IMG/VR virus record: IMGVR_UViG_3300048839_000572
Coordinates: 1 to 49,782 of that record
Direction: 5' to 3' (one strand)
DNA: 49,782 nt
From: a virus
In this document: positions 39,230-47,774 of the stretch, one piece after another
Numbering within the stretch: the first letter of the stretch is position 1
Layout: the number at the start of each line of letters is the position of its first letter
Made by a program: the position numbers and the translations under genes
The notes under the pieces: generated by a model
Database searches by the model: none
Seen by the model: the letters and a program-made list of their open reading frames with translations, nothing else
What the model was told of the DNA's origin: nothing

Positions 39230-39825
39230 AAGTTCTTAACCTTTACGCAGGAATTGGTGGCAATAGAAAACTCTGGAAAGATGTTGAGGTCACCGCTGTT
39301 GAATATGACCCCGCTATAGCCAAGATTTACTCAGACTATTTTCCGTATGATGAACTAATTATTGGTGATGCCCATAGCTACCTACAGGAACACTATCAGG
39401 AGTTTGATTTCATCTGGAGCAGTCCACCGTGCCAGAGTCATAGTAGTTTTAGGCAAAACATCGGAGTTCGCTACAGAGGCGTTAAAGCAATTTATCCAGA
39501 CATGAGTTTGTATCAAGAAATATTGTTTTTACAGGCAAACTTCAATGGAAAATGGGTGGTTGAAAATGTCAAGCCATATTACAAACCACTAATTGAACCA
39601 ACAAAGGAGCTACAGCGACACCTATTTTGGTCTAATTTTGAAATAACTGAGGCTGATTTTGAACAAGACAAAATCAGGACAGCACAAATACCTGATTTAC
39701 AGGTCTTACATGGTTTTGACTTGTCAGCGTACCGATTAAAAAACAAACGCCAAATACTAAGAAATTGCGTATTTCCCAAACTAGGCAAACATGTTTTTGA
39801 AGATGCCTTAGAAAGTTTGAAGTGA
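39226..39825 (+). CDS. short C5-cytosine DNA methyltransferase
   Basis: 199 aa. Motif I NLYAGIGGN (5-13), VEYDP acidic motif II, motif IV SSPPCQSHS (65-73) with catalytic Cys69, ENV motif VI (113-115) and a late NKRQILRNCVFPKLG element. Adds a methyl group to cytosine C5. The target-recognition region is minimal; the family is usually over 300 residues. No restriction enzyme partner was recognised, so it probably protects phage DNA from host restriction. Coupled as ATGA and GTGA to its neighbours. Confidence 0.8.
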   Translation: MKVLNLYAGIGGNRKLWKDVEVTAVEYDPAIAKIYSDYFPYDELIIGDAHSYLQEHYQEFDFIWSSPPCQSHSSFRQNIGVRYRGVKAIYPDMSLYQEILFLQANFNGKWVVENVKPYYKPLIEPTKELQRHLFWSNFEITEADFEQDKIRTAQIPDLQVLHGFDLSAYRLKNKRQILRNCVFPKLGKHVFEDALESLK

Positions 39826-40037
39826 GAGAGTGGTTAGCTACACCAGCCGAGTTTGCCTACTTCTTTAACCTGTACCGCAAGTCAGGCAAGGTCAGGACTG
39901 AGGTGGAGGACTTTAAGAATATGCCAGGGAACCCTGATGAGCAGGAAATGTGGCGGCACTTCACTAACTGGATTGACGGACAGCCAGGACTAGCAAAAGC
40001 GGTATTAGATTTTGTAGCAGGCAGGAGGTTAACTTGA
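39822..40037 (+). CDS. hypothetical protein, 71 aa, GTG start
   Basis: GTG 39822 overlaps the methyltransferase stop (GTGA). Helical, starts MREWLATPAEFAYFFNLYRK and ends DFVAGRRLT. Similar in theme to the 75-aa protein at 39002. Function unknown. Confidence 0.6.
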   Translation: MREWLATPAEFAYFFNLYRKSGKVRTEVEDFKNMPGNPDEQEMWRHFTNWIDGQPGLAKAVLDFVAGRRLT

Positions 40038-40249
40038 AATCTCACGAACTAGACCAAGCACTCGGAGTAATGCAGGAAAAAGGCTTAAAACAAGCCGACT
40101 TTAGTTTAGAAATGATACTGGTTCATTTACTGAATCAGCCAATATCGGATGAAGCCTTAAAAAGATTTATCGACCAAATCAAGGCAACTCATTATCACGA
40201 ATTGGTCGGACAGATAGGACTGTACAAACATGAAAGAAAGAGCCAGTAA
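40034..40249 (+). CDS. hypothetical protein, 71 aa, TTG start
   Basis: TTG 40034 overlaps the preceding stop (TTGA) with AGGAGG about 5 bases upstream, a strong site that supports the rare start. Helical; has FSLEMILVHLLNQPISDEAL. Unknown function. Confidence 0.55.
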   Translation: MKSHELDQALGVMQEKGLKQADFSLEMILVHLLNQPISDEALKRFIDQIKATHYHELVGQIGLYKHERKSQ

Positions 40250-40460
40250 GCATTGGAACATAACCGAGAGTCAGTTTTTAGCGGCTATGGAAAGAATTAT
40301 GCAAGCCTCTGAGGATGAGGAAACTATCCACGTCTGCTTGGGCATGATTCAAAGAGCCAACAACTATCTTACCAACAACATGATCTGCGACTTTATGACA
40401 GACGGCAGTAATTTCTGGATTGAACCCAGAGGTAAAGGACAAATCGGTTACAAGACATGA
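40230..40460 (+). CDS. hypothetical protein, 76 aa
   Basis: ATG 40230 lies within the end of the previous gene. Helical, with SQFLAAMERIMQASEDEE and IQRANNYLTNNMICDF, ending in a Gly/Lys tail. Unknown function. Confidence 0.55.
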   Translation: MKERASKHWNITESQFLAAMERIMQASEDEETIHVCLGMIQRANNYLTNNMICDFMTDGSNFWIEPRGKGQIGYKT

Positions 40461-40474
40461 AATCTGAAAAATAG

Positions 40475-41008
40475 ATGAACAAAGAAACACTAAAACATAT
40501 TGGAAAGGGAGTTGAACTAACAGTGGGGCTACTGGCGATTTATAAGTTGTCACTACTAGCTTTGAATACACCCCAACGCGAAAGTATCAGAGACGAGAGA
40601 GATGGGGGCAAGTGTCAGGGTCATGCAGCAGGAATTAAACACAGGTGCGGAGGCGGAGTCCAAGTCCATCACATTCTTTCGGGAAAGTACCTGGGAGCTT
40701 TAGACATAGACGCAGACCTGAATCCGTTTAATTTGATAACGATTTGTCAAAACCTGCACGACACCATCCATCAGGGGAAAATCAGTGAGGCACAGCAGAA
40801 TTATAGAAACGGAGATAAGGACGCCTATAAGAAAATGGGCAGAGACATGGACGAGAAGATTAAGAATAAGCAGTTAAATTGGAATCCAGAGTGGGATAGA
40901 AAGCTCCAAGCCAGGAGTCAAAAATTGACACAGGAGTGGATGAAGCGTGGCGGAAATTATCCGCTTAAAAGAGAACAACAAGCCAAATACGGAAGAAAGT
41001 TTTTCTGA
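40475..41008 (+). CDS. HNH endonuclease
   Basis: 177 aa. N-terminal hydrophobic helix (VELTVGLLAIYKLSLLAL, ~13-30), unusual for this family and perhaps a membrane anchor. HNH core: GGKCQ, CGGGVQVHHILSG, then NPFNLITICQNLHDTIHQG with the metal His residues. Basic helical tail. Could cut DNA at packaging or act as a homing-type nuclease; here it stands alone rather than in an intron. Confidence 0.75.
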   Translation: MNKETLKHIGKGVELTVGLLAIYKLSLLALNTPQRESIRDERDGGKCQGHAAGIKHRCGGGVQVHHILSGKYLGALDIDADLNPFNLITICQNLHDTIHQGKISEAQQNYRNGDKDAYKKMGRDMDEKIKNKQLNWNPEWDRKLQARSQKLTQEWMKRGGNYPLKREQQAKYGRKFF

Positions 41009-41078
41009 CAGGAGTTATAATAGAAATAGTTATCTTTTTATATATTGCCTATATAATGGTTAGACTAACAAGGAAATA

Positions 41079-41936
41079 GTGCTTACAGTTATTATTCCTA
41101 GTAAGACCGAAAGGTTCTTAACCAACACAATTAAAGATGTGCTCAAGAACGCCACTGGCGAGATTGAAGTATTACCAGTTCTTGACGGCTATCGACTTCC
41201 AGACAATGAAATGGTTGATGATCCAAGGGTAAGATACTTACACCAAGAGTCAGCTCCATATACCCAAAAAAGACATGGACTTAACTTAGCTGTTTCAGAA
41301 GCTAGAGGAGAATACGTTATGGCTCTGGACGCTCACTGTATGGTCGCTTATGGCTTTGACACTCAACTGGCAAAAGACCACAAATCTAATTGGGTACAGA
41401 TCCCCAGGAGGCACAGATTGGACGCTGAGAACTGGTGCTTACAAGATCAGTCAGACAACAGACCGCCCATAGACTATGAATACATTATGTTCAGGCCTCT
41501 CTTACAGGAGATTCCATCTATTCACGGCTTTAAGTGGGATCAGCGAACTAATGAAAGAATCAGTATCGCTATTGATGACACTTTGATTTTTCAAGGATCG
41601 TGCTGGTTTATGACTAAGGACTGGTACAAGAAAAACAACTTCATGGATCTGTCTTATAAGGGCTGGGGACAAGAGGCAGAAGAAATAGGATTTACAACCA
41701 GGCTTAATGGTGGAGAAGTTAAGACTAATAAAAACACCTGGTACGCCCATCTTCATAAGGGAGAGCGGTACGGCAGAATGTATTGGATGAGCCGACATGA
41801 GAATAGACAGAGTTATCAGTATTCGGCCTCAGTCTGGCTTGATAAGAATAAAGATCACTTTATCTCAGTAATAGAACAATTCTATCCCATGCCTGGGTGG
41901 AGCAAGGATTGGAAGGACTTAATATGGAAACACTAG
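41079..41936 (+). CDS. family 2/27-like glycosyltransferase
   Basis: 285 aa; GTG 41079 with AAGGA upstream. GT-A: LTVIIPSKTERFLTNTIKD, VLDGYR, RGEYVMALDAHCMV with LDAH (83-86) as metal motif, and a GWGQEAEEIGF acceptor region with an HLHKGER end. The LDAH and GxE layout resembles polypeptide GalNAc-transferases, which sugar Ser/Thr. First of the sugar cluster that ends in the Ser-Pro fibre gene. Confidence 0.8.
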   Translation: MLTVIIPSKTERFLTNTIKDVLKNATGEIEVLPVLDGYRLPDNEMVDDPRVRYLHQESAPYTQKRHGLNLAVSEARGEYVMALDAHCMVAYGFDTQLAKDHKSNWVQIPRRHRLDAENWCLQDQSDNRPPIDYEYIMFRPLLQEIPSIHGFKWDQRTNERISIAIDDTLIFQGSCWFMTKDWYKKNNFMDLSYKGWGQEAEEIGFTTRLNGGEVKTNKNTWYAHLHKGERYGRMYWMSRHENRQSYQYSASVWLDKNKDHFISVIEQFYPMPGWSKDWKDLIWKH

Positions 41937-42538
41937 ATTATATGGTCAAGAAATTTGAGATTGATCTCTCAAAGCCGTCTCCAATTATGATCCCGATTGG
42001 CAGGTTTAAGGACATTCCCCGATTGTTCAGAGAGCTGAAGTTTAAGAAGGGAGCTGAGATTGGGATTTACCGAGGCAGTTACTCCAAGATACTACTCAGG
42101 GCAATCCCAGGTCTTCATTTAACTGGAGTAGATTTGTGGGATATTTATCCTGGTTACAAAGACTTCGGGAAAACAGATATTAAAGACGCTGAAACTGAGG
42201 CTAGAGAAGTGGTCGCTCCTTATAACTGCACCATCATTAAGGATTGGAGCGATAAAGCGGCAGACCAGATTGAAGACGGCTCACTGGATTTTGTCTTTAT
42301 TGACGGCAATCACAACTATGAGTGGTGTGTCTGGGATATAGCTAAGTGGTCAAAGAAAGTCAGGAAGGGTGGAATTATCTACGGCCATGACTACGACGAT
42401 TATTCTACTCATAGAAGGTGGAAGGAAATGCAAGTTGTGCCAGCAGTTAATGGCTGGATGGAAGCTAAGAAGATCAGTCCTTGGTTTGTAATTACAAACA
42501 ATAAAAACAAATGCTGGCTTTATGTACAACAAGATTAG
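41924..42538 (+). CDS. class I SAM-dependent methyltransferase
   Basis: 204 aa; ATG 41924 (AAGGACTTAAT upstream). SAM-binding motif I GAEIGIYRGSYSKILL, motif II-like TGVDLWD, then LDFVFIDGNHNYE and GGIIYGHDY, as in the Methyltransf_24 type enzymes of glycan and capsule loci. It may methylate a sugar added by the flanking transferases. Overlaps neighbours on both sides. Confidence 0.78.
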   Translation: METLDYMVKKFEIDLSKPSPIMIPIGRFKDIPRLFRELKFKKGAEIGIYRGSYSKILLRAIPGLHLTGVDLWDIYPGYKDFGKTDIKDAETEAREVVAPYNCTIIKDWSDKAADQIEDGSLDFVFIDGNHNYEWCVWDIAKWSKKVRKGGIIYGHDYDDYSTHRRWKEMQVVPAVNGWMEAKKISPWFVITNNKNKCWLYVQQD

Positions 42539-43214
42539 TATTATCATTCCAGTCTATCAGTCCCATGAGATTGTCAGGCGTCAGTTCCTTCACTTTGAGA
42601 GACTAAGGAAGAAGTATCAGTTTGAACTGATTATTGTAGATGATTGTTCTTATCCTCCGATTCCTGGTGCTATGGCCAGAACAGACAATAAGCTGGGCTG
42701 GACTCAGGGATTAGCCAGAAACTTAGGTGCAAGTATGGCGACTGGGGAGTATTTGTTTATGACAGATATTGACCATGTTATTTCTGAGAACGCCCTTGTT
42801 GACGCTCTCTACTTTGGTGGCAATAAGATGATTTTCAGAAGACAGATTGCAGTTTTAGATGAGAGTGGAATGATTACACAAGATAAGGAAGTCCTTTCCT
42901 CTTGGGGTTATGACAAAGAAAACCTTGACGCCTCGGTGCACGGGAATACGTTTTTAATTAAAAAAGCCGATTTTGAGGCATTAGGCGGTTACGATAAAGA
43001 GACCTGTACTCGGGGCTTTCATCCCGTCTCCAGGCGTGGGGACGATTGTTTCTTTAACGCCAAGTGGAACAAGATGTTTAGAGGACAACAGCCGACAATA
43101 GGCAGAGACATCTATGTCTTCCCTTTGGGCAGATTTAATAAGACTGGAGATTTGAATCCGTTTGGACTCTTTCATAATTTACATCACAGAGAGGAGAAAC
43201 AATGGAAGCAATAA
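42522..43214 (+). CDS. family 2 glycosyltransferase
   Basis: 230 aa. ISIIIPVYQSHEIVRRQF, VDDCS (39-43), RNLGASMATGEYLFMTDIDH with DID (82-84), then GNTFLIKKADFEALGGYDKE and RRGDDCFF with the acidic catalytic region. Typical GT2, soluble. Overlaps the next gene by 13 bases. Confidence 0.85.
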   Translation: MYNKISIIIPVYQSHEIVRRQFLHFERLRKKYQFELIIVDDCSYPPIPGAMARTDNKLGWTQGLARNLGASMATGEYLFMTDIDHVISENALVDALYFGGNKMIFRRQIAVLDESGMITQDKEVLSSWGYDKENLDASVHGNTFLIKKADFEALGGYDKETCTRGFHPVSRRGDDCFFNAKWNKMFRGQQPTIGRDIYVFPLGRFNKTGDLNPFGLFHNLHHREEKQWKQ

Positions 43215-43969
43215 TAGGCTACGGCTGGGTGGGTAAGGCTATGGGGAAACTCTTTCCTAATGCCTACATCTATGATACGGCTAGACCAATGAGCTACAAA
43301 GATAAAGTTAATGAGTGCGACGTGGCTTTTGTTTGTGTGCCAACTCCTCTCAAGGAAGACGGCTCACTTGATACCTCAATTGTTGAGGAAGTAGTCTCCT
43401 GGGTTAATTGCCCTCTGATAGTTATCAGATCAACTGTGAATCCTGGCACTTGCGACTACTTAGCCAAGAAGTATGAGAAGAACATTTGTATGCAACCTGA
43501 ATACTTGGGAGAGACTGTTGATCATCCCAGACCTCAGATCCTAGTTATTGGTGGCAAGAAGCAAGACCGCAGGACTTTAATTGAACTCTACACCAAAGTC
43601 TACAACGCTAACATTAATATCAGACAAGTCTCTCTCTATGAGGCTGAGCTGATTAAGCTGACCGAGAACAGAGCGATTGCTTTCAAGGTAATGCAGTGTC
43701 AGGAACTCTATGACGCTTGTGAGGTTTCAGGAGTTGACTATTACACCATCAGAGACGCAGTTTACGGGGATGATCCCAGGTTTAATTTATGGTGGACTTT
43801 TGTTTATCCTGCTCGTGGTTTTAACAATTCCAAGTGCTTAGTCAAAGATGTGCCAGCTTGGGCTTCCTGGGCTGAGAGCATGGGAGCAGATCCAGTATTA
43901 ACTCAGGCTCTTATAGACAAAAGCAATGAATATGCCACGACTTTCAATCTTAATTCCAGCAAGGAATGA
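43202..43969 (+). CDS. NDP-sugar dehydrogenase-like protein, shortened
   Basis: 255 aa. Rossmann start AIIGYGWVGKAMG, CDVAFVCVPTPL, VIRSTVNPGT, MQPEYLGET and YEAELIKLTENRAIAFKV, all marks of the UDP-glucose/GDP-mannose dehydrogenase family. The catalytic Cys region is present as NNSKCLVKDV. The usual third, UDP-binding domain is absent (family 380-450 aa). It may still oxidise or bind a nucleotide sugar, or use a distinct donor. Overlaps neighbours. Confidence 0.75.
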   Translation: MEAIIGYGWVGKAMGKLFPNAYIYDTARPMSYKDKVNECDVAFVCVPTPLKEDGSLDTSIVEEVVSWVNCPLIVIRSTVNPGTCDYLAKKYEKNICMQPEYLGETVDHPRPQILVIGGKKQDRRTLIELYTKVYNANINIRQVSLYEAELIKLTENRAIAFKVMQCQELYDACEVSGVDYYTIRDAVYGDDPRFNLWWTFVYPARGFNNSKCLVKDVPAWASWAESMGADPVLTQALIDKSNEYATTFNLNSSKE

Positions 43970-45536
43970 GGAATTTCTAGCTAGGACTATTGAGGATCTT
44001 CTTGAGAACATAGAGGACGATACTGAGATTTTAGTGGGTATGGATGAGAAGTGGGCTAATCCGTCCATTACAGATCATCCTAAAGTCACAGTTCTTCATA
44101 CCTCTGTCTCTATCGGCCAGAGGGCTATGACCAATCAGCTCTGCCGACTGAGCACCGCCAAGTATGTGATGAAGGTGGACGCTCATTGTGCATTTGATAA
44201 AGGTTTTGACCGCAAGCTCATGGAAGATATGCAAGACAACTGGACTGTTGTGCCTGTAATGCGGAATCTCCATGCTTTCGATTGGGTCTGTGAAAAAGGA
44301 CACCGAAGATACCAGAGTCCAAGCGGAGCCTGTAAGGAGTGTGGTGGGGAAACCCATAAAGATGTAGTTTGGATTGCCAAGACTAATCCTCAGTCAACTG
44401 CCTACTGTTTTGATCCAGAACCCCATTTTCAATATTTCGGAGAGTTTAAGAAAAGACCAGAGGGCAAGGGAGACTTAACTGAAACAATGTCGCTTCAAGG
44501 TAGTTGCTTCATGCTTACACGGGACAAATACTGGGAACTGAATATCTCAGACGAATCCTTTGGCTCATGGGGATCTCAGGGGATTGAAGTAGCCTGCAAA
44601 ACCTGGTTGTCTGGTGGCAGAGTTATGGTCAATCATAAGACCTGGTACGCTCACATGTTTAGAACTCAGGGTGGAGACTTCGGCTTTCCATATCCCCAGT
44701 CTGGCAAACAGGTGGGGAGTGCCAAGAAACTAGCCAAAGACATCTTCTTTAATAATAAGTGGGACGGACAGATTAAACCGATCTCCTGGTTGGTAGAGAA
44801 GTTCTGGCCAGTACCAGGTTGGAAGCAGGAGGACTTAGACTCAATTAAGATCTCTCCAAATAAGGGGATTCTCTACTACACCGACAACCAGATTAACATG
44901 AAACTAGCCTCAAGGGTTAGGAGTCAGATAATGAAGTCAGGCTTACCTATTGTCTCTTCAACTTTGAAACCAACTCCTTTTGGCAGAAACATTCATCTGA
45001 AGCTGGAGAGAGGCTATCTAACAATGTTCAAGCAGATCTTGGCTGGTCTTGAGGCTATGAGCCAGAACATAGTCTACTTCTGTGAGCATGATGTTTTGTA
45101 TCATCCTTCACACTTTGAGTTTACCCCTCCAGACCCATTTAAGTTCTACTACAACGGCAACTACTGGTTTTTGAGATTAAAAGACGGCTTTGCCATTCAC
45201 TATGACGTTTCACCTTTATCTGGATTGGTGGGCTACAGAGATCAGCTTATAGCACATTTCCGTGAACGGGTCGCTATGATAGAATCACTAGGAGAAGACT
45301 ACAAGCCTTTACACATGGGATTTGAACCCATGACGCACAATCGGGTTAAATGGAAAAAGAAATTTGAGTACGAGATTTTTATGCCTGAGTTTCCGAATAT
45401 AGATATTACCCACGAAGGAAACACAACTTGGAAACGCTGGAATCAGAAAGACTTTAGGAAGAAACCTAAGTTTTGGGAAGAAGGAACTATAGATTCGATA
45501 CCTGGATGGGATGATATAAGAACTATTCTAGGATAA
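43932..45536 (+). CDS. bimodular glycosyltransferase, 534 aa
   Basis: Start taken at MPRLSILIPARNE. Domain 1 (~1-290): GT-A with VGMDEKW, KVDAHCAFDKGF (VDAH 82-85) and a C-H-C-C set (C120, H124, C134, C137) that looks like an inserted zinc ribbon; then MSLQGSCFMLTRD. Domain 2 (~300-534): ILYYTDNQINMKL start, NIHLKLERGYLTMFKQILAGL and YFCEHDVLYHP with an EHD metal motif, a second transferase-like unit. May add two sugars in sequence. Directly before the Ser-Pro fibre. Confidence 0.75.
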   Translation: MPRLSILIPARNEEFLARTIEDLLENIEDDTEILVGMDEKWANPSITDHPKVTVLHTSVSIGQRAMTNQLCRLSTAKYVMKVDAHCAFDKGFDRKLMEDMQDNWTVVPVMRNLHAFDWVCEKGHRRYQSPSGACKECGGETHKDVVWIAKTNPQSTAYCFDPEPHFQYFGEFKKRPEGKGDLTETMSLQGSCFMLTRDKYWELNISDESFGSWGSQGIEVACKTWLSGGRVMVNHKTWYAHMFRTQGGDFGFPYPQSGKQVGSAKKLAKDIFFNNKWDGQIKPISWLVEKFWPVPGWKQEDLDSIKISPNKGILYYTDNQINMKLASRVRSQIMKSGLPIVSSTLKPTPFGRNIHLKLERGYLTMFKQILAGLEAMSQNIVYFCEHDVLYHPSHFEFTPPDPFKFYYNGNYWFLRLKDGFAIHYDVSPLSGLVGYRDQLIAHFRERVAMIESLGEDYKPLHMGFEPMTHNRVKWKKKFEYEIFMPEFPNIDITHEGNTTWKRWNQKDFRKKPKFWEEGTIDSIPGWDDIRTILG

Positions 45537-45537
45537 A

Positions 45538-47601
45538 ATGCCTACAATCAATTTACAAGTTAATTCTTCAACAGATGACGCTCGCAATATAGATGGTCTT
45601 GGTACTGGTTCGATAACCGCCACCACTCAGCATATTGGCAAATTCAACACCACCACGATTTATTGGAATGGTTTTGTTTGGGATAATGTAACTGTACCCC
45701 AGGGAGCAACAATTACCTCGGCTCTAATCACTCTTTATTCTGCTAATGTTCACGCAGGTACTTTGGCTAAATCTCGCTGGTGGGGAGAAGATGTTGATAG
45801 TGCTGCAACTCTTGGCGGTGGAACTGCTAGACCAGAGCCAAGAATTGAAGCTAATCCGACTACAGCTTATGTAGACCATGACTTCACAATTGCTGATTGG
45901 GGTTTTGTCGGCTGGGGAACAGGTGATCAAATTGATGTTACTCCCATTGTTCAGGAGATTATTGATAGAGTTGGTTGGACTTCTGGTAATTCAATTCATA
46001 TTGCCGCAACTGATAATGGAAGTGCTGATAAAAACTATTTGTCTCATTCAACTTATGATAAAGCTACCGACAGAGGTGCTAAATTAAATATTACCTATGA
46101 AACTTCTTCGTCTTCTGTATCTCCGTCAGTAAGTCCTAGTAGATCTCCATCAGCAAGTCCTTCCGTATCTCCTTCTGTTAGTCCTTCTGAATCTGTTGGA
46201 TCTTCTAGCGAATCTCCTTCTAAGTCGCCAAGTCTCAGTCCTAGTAGTAGTATTTCTCCAAGTCAATCGCCCAGTGGGTCTCCGTCTTTGTCTCCAAGTT
46301 CTAGTGTCAGTCCAAGTCAGAGTCCTTCGGTATCTCCAAGTCTGAGTCCTTCATCTAGCAAAAGTCCTTCTGAATCTCCTAGTGCCAGTCCGAGTCTAAG
46401 TCCTTCTAGTTCTAAGAGTCCTTCCGTCTCGCCATCTTCTTCAGTTAGTCCGAGTAACAGTCCTAGTCTGTCGCCATCTAGTTCGGTAAGCCCTAGCCAG
46501 AGTCCATCAAATAGCCCGTCACTCTCTCCGTCTAGTTCAATCAGTCCTTCACAGTCCCCAAGCGTAAGCCCTTCCATTAGTCCTAGTTCGTCAGTATCTC
46601 CGTCTGAGGTTTCAAGTGAAAGTTCTTCTGTTAGTCCATCTAATTCGCCTAGTTTAAGCCCCTCTAGTAGCGTATCTCCGTCTTTATCGCCTAGTTCCTC
46701 TGTAAGTTCTTCTTTAAGCCCTAGTTCGTCAAAAAGCCCTTCTTCAAGTGTCTCGCCATCTTTATCTCCTTCTTCAAGCCAGAGTCCTAGTATCTCTCCT
46801 AGTAGTTCTAAAAGTCCGTCATCATCTGTTAGTCCAAGTAGAAGCCCGAGTAATAGCCCGTCTATAAGTCCTAGTTCTAGTGTCAGCCCATCTAATAGTC
46901 CCTCAAGCAGTCCTAGTCTCTCGCCTTCCTCAAGCGTATCTCCCTCACAAAGCCCAAGTATTAGTCAGAGCTTAAGTCCCTCTTCTAGTGTTTCTCCTTC
47001 AGTTAGCCCGTCGGCAAGTCCTTCGGTGTCTCCAAGTTCGAGTGTAAGCCCAAGTGTGAGTCCAAGTAGGTCTCCGAGCATCTCTCCTTCCAGCTCAATT
47101 AGTCCAAGTATAAGCCCGAGTATTTCTCCATCAAATAGCCCCAGTAGTTCAGTCAGCCCGAGTCAGTCTCCCTCTCTGAGTCCGAGTGTGAGTCCGTCCT
47201 CATCGGTAAGTCCATCTGAGAGCCCCTCGAAGTCTCCATCAGTAAGCCCGAGTAGTTCAATAAGTCCAAGCGTTAGTCCCTCGGCAAGTCCGTCTCTGAG
47301 TCCCTCAAGTAGTAAGAGCCCGTCTGTTAGTCCCTCAGTCTCTCCTTCAGTTAGTCCAAGTTCCTCAGAGAGTCCAAGCACTTCGCCCAGTCCGAGTCCC
47401 AGTGCTTCTGAGAGCCCCAGTACTTCGCCAAGCCCTAGCCCGAGTAGTAGTGAGTCGGCTTCCAATAGCCCGAGCCCCTCACTTCCATTTGATACAGAGT
47501 ATTCAAAGCTGTGTCTATTCAGGGGTGAAAACGGAGTTATCAGTGTTGGTTATTACGTCCAGATGGTTGGCCACATGCCATTTTACGTCAAGGTTTCCTA
47601 A
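45538..47601 (+). CDS. fibre-like protein with long Ser-Pro repeat, 687 aa
   Basis: AGGATAAA before ATG 45538. Residues 1-190 form a beta-rich domain (NGFVWDNVTVPQGATITSAL, DVTPIVQEIIDRVGW), the DNRLRE-type fold seen in surface proteins. Residues ~191-650 are almost only S-P-S-x units, with x = S, V, K, L, Q, E, A, I, N, R, G or T. The C-terminus (~38 residues, LCLFRGENGVISVGYYV) is a small tip. Likely an extended rod displayed on the virion; the Ser-rich rod beside sugar-transfer genes suggests O-glycosylation (inference). Confidence 0.75.
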   Translation: MPTINLQVNSSTDDARNIDGLGTGSITATTQHIGKFNTTTIYWNGFVWDNVTVPQGATITSALITLYSANVHAGTLAKSRWWGEDVDSAATLGGGTARPEPRIEANPTTAYVDHDFTIADWGFVGWGTGDQIDVTPIVQEIIDRVGWTSGNSIHIAATDNGSADKNYLSHSTYDKATDRGAKLNITYETSSSSVSPSVSPSRSPSASPSVSPSVSPSESVGSSSESPSKSPSLSPSSSISPSQSPSGSPSLSPSSSVSPSQSPSVSPSLSPSSSKSPSESPSASPSLSPSSSKSPSVSPSSSVSPSNSPSLSPSSSVSPSQSPSNSPSLSPSSSISPSQSPSVSPSISPSSSVSPSEVSSESSSVSPSNSPSLSPSSSVSPSLSPSSSVSSSLSPSSSKSPSSSVSPSLSPSSSQSPSISPSSSKSPSSSVSPSRSPSNSPSISPSSSVSPSNSPSSSPSLSPSSSVSPSQSPSISQSLSPSSSVSPSVSPSASPSVSPSSSVSPSVSPSRSPSISPSSSISPSISPSISPSNSPSSSVSPSQSPSLSPSVSPSSSVSPSESPSKSPSVSPSSSISPSVSPSASPSLSPSSSKSPSVSPSVSPSVSPSSSESPSTSPSPSPSASESPSTSPSPSPSSSESASNSPSPSLPFDTEYSKLCLFRGENGVISVGYYVQMVGHMPFYVKVS
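46112..47486 (+). repeat. Ser-Pro coding repeat with scrambled codons
   Basis: About 1.37 kb coding for SPSx units. Ser uses all six codons and Pro all four, mixed from unit to unit, so the DNA shows little exact repetition although the protein is very repetitive. This would limit slippage and recombination. Reverse-strand frames across it (rich in LGL and GE) are shadows. Confidence 0.85.
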
Positions 47602-47774
47602 TCCACCAGCAACTCCAGCATTTCTTTAATCGTTCTGGTGCGCTCGGTTGCTACAGTTTCAATGACGAATTGCGACACCTCTTTTCTCAGCTCAATGTCT
47701 CCATCGGATTCAATATCCCACGGAGAAAAGAACTCGGCTAATTTAATTTCAAGTTGTATATCTCTGTCTGTCAT
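47598..47774 (-). CDS. hypothetical protein, 58 aa
   Basis: ATG 47774 overlaps the upstream stop as ATGA; the stop overlaps the end of the Ser-Pro gene by four bases (convergent). Acidic, with LEIKLAEFFSPWDIESDGD and a final helix RTIKEMLELLV. Last gene of the long early operon. Confidence 0.55.
   Translation of the reverse strand: MTDRDIQLEIKLAEFFSPWDIESDGDIELRKEVSQFVIETVATERTRTIKEMLELLVD

Noticed and set aside
46317-46577. Minus-strand frames in the Ser-Pro repeat (also 47163-47465)
   Set aside because: They are reverse-complement shadows of Ser/Pro codons, giving only LGL/GE-type low complexity.
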